Source: Okeania sp. SIO2B3 | GTDB taxonomy: Bacteria > Cyanobacteriota > Cyanobacteriia > Cyanobacteriales > Microcoleaceae | Assembly: GCF_010672525.1 (NCBI RefSeq) | Contig: NZ_JAAHGH010000049.1 | Location: 1 to 48,754 of the forward strand | Length of the DNA stretch: 48,754 nt | Direction: 5' to 3' | In this document: positions 43,471 to 48,754 of the stretch, in pieces | How the letters are laid out: each line of letters opens with the position of its first letter | Position numbering within the stretch: position 1 is the first letter of the stretch | The notes under the pieces: generated by a model | What the model saw: the letters and a program-made list of their open reading frames with translations, nothing else | What the model was told of the DNA's origin: nothing | The model's database searches: none | Translations under genes and position numbers: made by a program

Positions 43471-43894
43471 CCGCAGCAGTAAAACTATCACAGCTTTTCG
43501 AGATAGTGGGATACCTGAGACTGAGTATTGGGGTATAGAATCTATCCAAAGTGGCGATCGCTTAACTATCAAAAAAGGATTTCGACAACGTACTCTTCAA
43601 CTATGCGGTGTAACTGATTTGACTTCAGAAGCTAAGTCTTATTTAGAGGAGCAAGTTGAACAATCTCCTGAAACTGTCCCTACGATATTTGCAGGTAAGG
43701 ATAAAGAAGGAGTTTGGTATGGCGATGTTTGGGTAGGTATGGGAGATGATGAGGAATCTTCCAGTGGATTGTTACTGTTTAATGGTCTAGCTAAACTTAG
43801 CCAAGATTACTATACCTGTCCTAATGCTGATGCTTTGAAATTGGCTGAGGATTTAGCTAGGGAACAAAAGGTTGGTGTTTGGGATGGCAACTAA
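43382..43894 (+). CDS. SNase-like predicted lipoprotein
   Basis: A 170-residue product. From ATG 43382 the N-terminus (NKFSQKIVLVPTAVGVMMIF then SLVGC) is a good lipoprotein signal with lipobox LVGC (Cys 29). An internal ATG at 43442 would leave too short a signal, so the overlapping long start is favoured. The mature part resembles thermonuclease-like (SNase) domains: IQSGDRLTIKKGFRQRTLQL-CGV, then ESSSGLLLFNGLAKLSQDYY and EDLAREQKVGVWDGN. Catalytic Arg/Glu positions are not clearly met (LQLCGV replaces VRLxGI), so activity is uncertain. It likely acts in the periplasm. Confidence 0.62.
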   Translation: MYLQNKFSQKIVLVPTAVGVMMIFSLVGCNRSSKTITAFRDSGIPETEYWGIESIQSGDRLTIKKGFRQRTLQLCGVTDLTSEAKSYLEEQVEQSPETVPTIFAGKDKEGVWYGDVWVGMGDDEESSSGLLLFNGLAKLSQDYYTCPNADALKLAEDLAREQKVGVWDGN

Positions 43895-43914
43895 TTATAT
43901 TCTATTTTCTAAAC

Positions 43915-44018
43915 TGAACATTTTGAATAGAAAAATGAACAGAAAGTGAACAATTTAATAAAAAAGTGAACAGATAAGTGAACAGAAAAATGAACAATCA
44001 CTGTGGAATTACTGTGAG
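43915..44018 (-). repeat. Iteron-like array 4, inverted
   Basis: Read on the minus strand it starts TCTCACAGTAATTCCACAG and continues with GTTCATTTTTCT, GTTCACTT, GTTCACTTTTTT units. It matches arrays 1-3 but points the opposite way. It lies 21 bp after the SNase-like gene. Confidence 0.75.
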
Positions 44019-44292
44019 ACTATTAGTTTGAATCTTGTAGTTTTATTGAGAAAATAAATTATGAATCAAACTAACTTATTAAAAAGGCTGTCTTCTTTAG
44101 GTTTGGACTTTGGACAAAAAAAGTAGTTAGCGTAATATTTACACTCACTACTTTGATTAAGGTTTAAAGAGCGAATTAAATCTGGAATTATCTTCGTTTC
44201 TGACATTATTTATCCCATTTGAAAATCATAGGATGGGTCTGGTTCAATTTCTCCACCAAATACGAAGAAAGAAAAATTTATTTAAATAGGCG

Positions 44293-44494
44293 TAAAACTA
44301 GGGAAGCTGATATTTAGTGCCAAGTTCTCTACAATCACAAACTAGATAACGAATTTACGCGATTTCAGGCTTCACTACTTATTAAAAATAGTTAATGAAA
44401 GGTGTAGCATACTTTTTTAGGTAAGAGCTTAAAAGTCTTGGCACAAAAGAATTATAGAATTAGTTGGCACTAAAATGCAGCTTCTCTAGTTTTA
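44293..44494. mobile_element. ~200-bp MITE
   Basis: Left end TAAAACTAGGGAAGCTGATA...TTTAGTGCCAA (from 44293) pairs with right end TTGGCACTAAAATGCAGCTT...CTAGTTTTA (to 44494), ~30-bp imperfect terminal repeats. The right half (TAGTTAATGAAAGGTGTAGC, CTTAAAAGTCTTG) matches, inverted, 48417-48530. No coding capacity. Flanks 44019-44292 and 44495-44840 hold no supportable gene. Confidence 0.6.
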
Positions 44495-44840
44495 GCCCAA
44501 CAGCTATGGATCTCGGTTATATCACCGCACAACTACTAGTTTCTGGGAGTTGAGTAGCAATTGAAACCCCGTTAAGGTATTTGCGATTACTGCACCAATT
44601 AAACCTCTCTGAGAAAAGAAGTCTGAAATTCTTGATTTATGGTTCTAAATTTCTGTACCAAATAAACTACAGTTTAACTGGTACACCCATTCATATACAA
44701 AACCTAACAAAAACTGATGCACTACCAACTCATTTATAGTAAGTATTTCAGCCTTAGCGTGGTTTTCTGTACAGTTGCTACTTAAACCCCTTTCTTCTTA
44801 AGAAGAGCATAGAGTTGAAATCATTGTTCCGGTTCGGAGT

Positions 44841-44934
44841 GATATCAAATCCGCCTAATTGCACATAGATCCAATAAGGTAATAATCAGGGTTTTAAGCT
44901 ATTGATTGTGAGGGTATTTAACCGGATTTGATAT
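44841..44934. mobile_element. ~94-bp MITE with GATATCAAATCCG ends
   Basis: GATATCAAATCCG (44841-44853) and CGGATTTGATAT (44923-44934) are perfect inverted ends around a short AT-rich centre. Related ends (ATATCATGTCCG) occur at 8764-8876 and 45914-46055. Confidence 0.55.
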
Positions 44935-45029
44935 GACCCGTCTTAGCAAGCTAAAAATCATCCGAAATTTGACAGTTCTAATGTTCAAATTGATTGGAAC
45001 CAAAAAATTGCGATTTGTCCGAAAGGTCA

Positions 45030-45063
45030 TATTGTATTTATAATGCCCGGCATCATTTGATAA
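45030..45063 (+). pseudogene. 34-bp relic of the zinc-ribbon gene
   Basis: Matches 43018-43051 at 32 of 34 bases (codons for CIYNAWHDLI), directly at the 3' end of the next PEP-CTERM gene. It is too short for function but marks a past duplication or recombination joint about 2 kb from the source. Confidence 0.55.
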
Positions 45064-45858
45064 CTAAATATGTTTTTTTAGGTTATAGTAAAAATGTAAT
45101 CCCAAACCTAGTAAAACCAAGGTTGCAAAATTTGTAGATGATTCAGGTATGGATTCTGCTGGAATAATACCTAATCCACTATATTTCATTGGATGAACAA
45201 CATCATCTATTGTACCTGATGCTATTTGAATACCTAGGCCAACTAAGCTGGAAAAATCAGAAGTATTAACTACTAAATCATAGATGATAAAATAGTTAGG
45301 AAGTTCTGGTGTTAAAGGAGAGTTAGCAAAACTAGCCTCAGACACACTTAGATCACTAAAAGTAAACCAATTAACAGGATTTGAAGAAATTGGACTGGTC
45401 ATCCCATCTGGATTTAAAGTCCCATTAACTAAACTTTCTTTAATGTTGTTATCTACTTCAAAATTGAAAACTTTTTCTCCATTGTCTTCCAGCTCAACAA
45501 AAGTATTAATAATATTGTCGCTATTTCCTCTTCCTACTCTTGCATTAATAATTTGTAATGAAGAAGGAAAACTTTGTGGAAAAGAAATTCCTGTAGCACA
45601 TTGACTGCTAACATCAGGAAGAGGTAATGGATCTGGAGAATCTACAGCAATTGCTATTAATCCATTGGTAACATTAATGTTGTTTCCGATTGGCTTTAGC
45701 CATATTCCTGAAGGTGGATTAAATCCAACAATATCAGGTACGGGTATACAACTATAAACTGGCTTAATACTCATGCCACATTCGTAAATAATAGTCATAA
45801 TTATAGTTGATAATAAGATGCTGGTTTTCTTAAAACTTGTAGTTAATAGATTTTCCAT
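45064..45858 (-). CDS. PEP-CTERM-like exported protein
   Basis: A 264-residue product. The hydrophobic N-terminus (SILLSTIIMTIIYECGMS) may be a signal peptide. Next comes a Cys-containing start of the mature part (VYSCIPVPDIVGFNPPSG), a beta-rich body, and an end IPESSTNFATLVLLGLGLHF followed by YYNLKKHI. The PEP triplet is PES, a tolerated variant, and the closing basic stretch is short. It shares the motif STNFAT with the gene at 46072, so these two are related at their C-termini. Likely surface or secreted; ligand unknown. Confidence 0.68.
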   Translation of the reverse strand: MENLLTTSFKKTSILLSTIIMTIIYECGMSIKPVYSCIPVPDIVGFNPPSGIWLKPIGNNINVTNGLIAIAVDSPDPLPLPDVSSQCATGISFPQSFPSSLQIINARVGRGNSDNIINTFVELEDNGEKVFNFEVDNNIKESLVNGTLNPDGMTSPISSNPVNWFTFSDLSVSEASFANSPLTPELPNYFIIYDLVVNTSDFSSLVGLGIQIASGTIDDVVHPMKYSGLGIIPAESIPESSTNFATLVLLGLGLHFYYNLKKHI

Positions 45859-45913
45859 CTTGTATTATTTAGTCCACATTCAAAAAGTATTTTTAGAAGA
45901 ACGACGATAAGTA

Positions 45914-46055
45914 ATATCATGTCCGTTTGCATCGTTTGTGTAAAAGCTAACGTGGATATCTACAGGAAATTTAAGTTTTTCTTGCTTTTAAGTCTTCCAG
46001 CCTGTTACCTATTGACTACTTTAGCTATATAATAGCGATACTACCGGATATGATA
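45914..46055. repeat. Weak inverted repeat, MITE-like
   Basis: ATATCATGTCCG near 45914 and CGGATATGATA near 46045 are imperfect inverted ends (10 of 12) between two PEP-CTERM genes; same family as 8764-8876. Confidence 0.35.
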
Positions 46056-46071
46056 CGACTTTTTACTGCTT

Positions 46072-46884
46072 TTAAAGTTTACTGGTCTTTTTTTTTAGTT
46101 GATGCTTTGTCGCTGAGATTAATCCTAAACTTAGTAAAATAAAAGTTGCAAAATTTGTAGATGGTTCAGGAACTAATTTAGAACTTGTAGAAATATAATT
46201 CAGTTCTAAAACATTTGCACTTGATTGGAATTGCTCAAAATCAGTAATTTGATTGGACAAAGTAAAAGATATACCAGAACCAACATAATTATATGTACCT
46301 TCAAAAGTAGCTGAAATTCCATTGTCTAAAATAAGAGTACCTTTTTCTAGAATACTGTCATCTCCATTAGGAATTAAAAGTTGTTCATAAAACAATATAT
46401 TAGCAATAGCCTCAGCTCCAGTTGGAACACTACCTGTAAATATAGTATGCCCTTCTTGTAAAAGAATACTAGGAGAAGATGCTAAAACATCTATATTAAG
46501 AATAGAATTGTTGGTATCATTAAAATTCCAAACTCTATTATGAGAATAATTACCACCAGTGATTTCAAAAATATTATGTGGACAATCAAATCGTACCCTA
46601 GAAGGCCTAGGAAAAGGAGATTGATTACTCTTTCTAGTGAAAAGAATTGAAGTCCAATTTGAATTTGAAATATCAGGCGGAACTATAGAATCAAAATTTA
46701 TTGTTCTAGCTCCTATACCAGTATCAGTGCTAGTTGTAGCAATATCAGTACCTGAGAAACTAAATCCATTTAAAGTACCTGAGATAGTCGTATTGTGATT
46801 GAGTGTGTATGCACACGCAGATGACGCAATAAAATTATAGAAAATTAGACCAAAACCTATAAAAAAGGATTTATTATATAACAT
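46072..46884 (-). CDS. PEP-CTERM exported protein
   Basis: About 270 residues from the internal ATG (MLYNKSFFIGFGLIFYNFIA), which gives a proper signal peptide ending SSACA. A frame opening 15 codons earlier adds a polar stretch before the signal and is less likely. The body is beta-rich (NHNTTISGTLNGFSFSGTDI). It ends VPEPSTNFATFILLSLGLIS plus ATKHQLKKKTSKL, a typical PEP-CTERM sorting tail. Role unknown. Confidence 0.74.
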   Translation of the reverse strand: MLYNKSFFIGFGLIFYNFIASSACAYTLNHNTTISGTLNGFSFSGTDIATTSTDTGIGARTINFDSIVPPDISNSNWTSILFTRKSNQSPFPRPSRVRFDCPHNIFEITGGNYSHNRVWNFNDTNNSILNIDVLASSPSILLQEGHTIFTGSVPTGAEAIANILFYEQLLIPNGDDSILEKGTLILDNGISATFEGTYNYVGSGISFTLSNQITDFEQFQSSANVLELNYISTSSKLVPEPSTNFATFILLSLGLISATKHQLKKKTSKL

Positions 46885-47068
46885 ATTGTTTACATTTTTA
46901 GCTCTAAATAAACTATGAAAATCTAGCATTAATTTTGGTTATTTAAACAAAGGATTAATATAACGTTAGTGCAACGGAAGTGTTAATGAGTCATAAAAAT
47001 CTCTGAAACCCTTATTCTTTCATTCCATGACTATGTAAAATAATCATCACAAAAAAACAGGGGAGATA

Positions 47069-47209
47069 ATGGCTAAAACCTATAGGAATCAAGATATTCA
47101 GCCTGTAGTTATCACTCATTGTAAGAATTTTTTATTTACTCCTACTAAGACTAAATCTTTAGGAGAGCAGGCTTTGCGAACTTCTGAAAATTTAGTTGCA
47201 CTTGGCTAA
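47069..47209 (+). CDS. Possible small protein, 46 residues
   Basis: ATG with AGGGGAGAT directly before it. Sequence AKTYRNQDIQPVVITHCKNF then a basic/polar end. Start spacing (3-4 nt) is tight. Family not recognised; it may be a chance frame. The rest of the 46885-47527 gap carries a repeat (47355-47394, matching 13985-14031) and a MITE. Confidence 0.3.
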   Translation: MAKTYRNQDIQPVVITHCKNFLFTPTKTKSLGEQALRTSENLVALG

Positions 47210-47417
47210 TTTTGCCTAGTTGGAGTTGATGAGATCGTGGTTATGCTTGATTTTTATTAAAAAAGCAATTTTAACCAGAGTTAACTTTAAAATGTTTTCT
47301 CTATAGGAATGAGCACTCAGGTATTTACAATGTTCAGTTCAAAATGTAGTCTAGAACAGGTGTACAAAAAATAATGTCTAAATATGCCAGCGCACATTAC
47401 TATAAGTTTAAACATAA

Positions 47418-47516
47418 GTAGTCGTGTAAAAATAACTTGAACAGTTTTTTTAATGGAAGTTATATTTCACAATTTATCCTAGATAAAATTTGTACAACTT
47501 ATTCTTACATGGCTCC
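47418..47516. mobile_element. 99-bp MITE derived from the ISAzo13-like element
   Basis: Left end GTAGTCGTGTAAAAATAACT and right end TTACATGGCTCC match the ends of the 1333-bp IS at 35817-37149, and it has the same 3-bp target duplication TAA (47415-47417, 47517-47519). It has only ends and a short AT-rich centre. Confidence 0.75.
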
Positions 47517-47527
47517 TAAATGGGTAA

Positions 47528-48094
47528 TTAGTTAAAATTTTTTCTCGGCTTTAATAGACCTACTCCTCCAAACATTAATAATGCTAAAACTGCTGTTGAC
47601 TCTGGTGTTTTTACAGGTTCAATAGGAAAACCTGCATGTCCTGCATCTATAACAGGTATTTCAGGAGGAGTTATAACCAGACACATTGTATTAGGATCAC
47701 AATTAGCAATAAATGATGAAGTAGATAAACCTATAGGTTCTGCAAATTCAGGGTTAGTTGATAATGATTGTTCAAAAAAAAGTCTTATTATATCATTTCC
47801 ATCATTTTCATCTATTGATACGATTGAAAGTTGATTTTCATCAGAGGGTAAATCTGGAGATAAAGTGCTAAAAATTTGTCCATCGTAATCAGGAATTCCA
47901 GTATCTTCAATAAGAATTGAAATATTTTTATATCCTAACTCACTGAAGGAGAATTGACCTGTTGCTCTACCTCCTCCTTCAAAATCAATATTAGCAGAAT
48001 AAATTGTGGCTGCTAATGTTTCATTTAAGTTAGGTAGAAACATAGTAAAAGTGAGACTAATGCTTGTTAATCCTAATTTTAAAAGAGTATTCAT
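47528..48094 (-). CDS. PEP-CTERM-like exported protein
   Basis: 188 residues from ATG 48094, chosen because AGGAG lies 8 nt upstream and a signal peptide (MNTLLKLGLTSISLTFTMFL ... LAA) then starts at once; the frame extends 18 codons further. The mature part begins TIYSANIDFEGGGRATGQFS, a pattern seen in small secreted cyanobacterial proteins. The C-terminus is TPESTAVLALLMFGGVGLLK then PRKNFN, a PES variant of PEP-CTERM. Confidence 0.72.
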   Translation of the reverse strand: MNTLLKLGLTSISLTFTMFLPNLNETLAATIYSANIDFEGGGRATGQFSFSELGYKNISILIEDTGIPDYDGQIFSTLSPDLPSDENQLSIVSIDENDGNDIIRLFFEQSLSTNPEFAEPIGLSTSSFIANCDPNTMCLVITPPEIPVIDAGHAGFPIEPVKTPESTAVLALLMFGGVGLLKPRKNFN

Positions 48095-48208
48095 TGTTTT
48101 TCTCCTATTTTTGTTTAAGTATCTCATTAATCGTGGCTTACGCAGCATTACTAATTAGGTTCTCGGCAATCAATCTTGATTAATTGTTCAATAGGGACTG
48201 TTCTCAGG

Positions 48209-48334
48209 CAGGGAAAACGCATCTAAATTCTGGAAGTTTCTACTGTTAAGCTTTAGAGATGCAATGAGTATAAATAATTATAAGCCTAACACGCTTGCCC
48301 TGTCAGAACTTCAAAATAAGATGCGTTTGCCCTG
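48209..48334. repeat. IS-end pair / MITE with CAGGG(A/C)AAACGCATCT termini
   Basis: CAGGGAAAACGCATCT (48209-48224) and AGATGCGTTTGCCCTG (48319-48334) are inverted ends with one mismatch. An inner CTTGCCCTG segment repeats part of the right end. Looks like joined ends of a lost insertion sequence. No gene in 48149-48754. Confidence 0.55.
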
Positions 48335-48416
48335 TGTTGTCAGGTAGCAAGGTTATATCGCTACAAGGACTAAAATACGAGTTGGCAAGTTCATATAAGC
48401 TTCCTTAGTTTTAGGC

Positions 48417-48530
48417 TTAAAACTAGAGAAGCTACTTTAGTGCCAACTAACTTTATAACCCTTTTCTGGCAAGACTTAAAAGCCTTTGGCTAGAAAAGTG
48501 TGCTATACCTTTCATCAACTATTTCTAATA
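48417..48530. repeat. Half of the 44.3-kb MITE family
   Basis: TTAAAACTAGAGAAGCTACT ... TAGTGCCAACTAAC ... GACTTAAAAGCC ... TTTCATCAACTATTTCTAAT is the inverse of 44380-44494. The second terminal repeat is not found before the window ends, so this copy may be partial or the end of a larger element. Confidence 0.55.
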
Positions 48531-48754
48531 GAGTTGTCGCTAAATAAAGGAAAAAAATCACTCTAACTTAGACAGAGCAATAATTCCAAGCATTTTTATA
48601 TTCCAATAGCTACAATCCTTACAGAACGGCGTAGATCGAAGGTTCGTGTCACCAGGTGCAACGTTGTAAAGTTTTGTAAAGAAAACGTACCTGCGTGTTG
48701 GCAACTGTCTGAGCGCAAAAGATGAAATTGACTTTCCACCTTCGTCTATTAATT

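Overview
The window looks like accessory DNA of a cyanobacterium, probably a filamentous natural-product producer. It is AT-rich and carries many HIP1 octamers (GCGATCGC), six exported proteins with PEP-CTERM-type C-termini, a large NRPS, dispersed MITE-like repeats and broken insertion sequences. I see no tRNA, rRNA or CRISPR array. LAYOUT. 1-5.4 kb is plasmid- or phage-like: a phage-type adenine methyltransferase running off the left edge, small HTH proteins, a two-gene unit with WD40 repeats, and a NERD-type nuclease gene cut off where the next region begins. 5.4-24.9 kb is a codirectional minus-strand biosynthetic locus. In transcription order it holds a 3.6k-residue NRPS (C-A-T-C-A-T-C-A-T-C), a 58-residue RiPP-like precursor peptide, an aKG-HExxH-type peptide beta-hydroxylase homologue, a YcaO homologue, a TcuA-like FAD oxidoreductase, and a free-standing adenylation-carrier-thioesterase protein. 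25.8-29.4 kb is a row of three PEP-CTERM genes whose products share an unusual C-terminal tail. 28.4-44.0 kb is a mosaic. It contains iteron-like GTTCACTTTT arrays (three forward, one inverted), a 380-bp duplication, two divergent regulator/acidic-peptide modules each with its own palindromic operators, an IS5-family element interrupted by an ISAzo13-like element, two KilA-N genes (one with an amber codon), and small genes including a GIY-YIG nuclease and an SNase-like lipoprotein. 44-48.7 kb holds three more PEP-CTERM genes among MITEs and IS-end remnants. HOW THE GENES MAY WORK TOGETHER. The central point of interest is a RiPP tailoring set directly linked to an NRPS line. The hydroxylase, YcaO and FAD genes are tightly packed (2-nt gap, then an 11-nt gap). 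They probably modify the precursor peptide. The NRPS would build a short peptide, with specificity codes read as Glu/Gln-like, Ala-like and Leu. The orphan terminal C domain of the NRPS lacks its own acceptor module, so it could use the A-T-TE protein or, more speculatively, the modified ribosomal peptide as acceptor. Whether the two halves make one hybrid product or two products cannot be decided from sequence alone.
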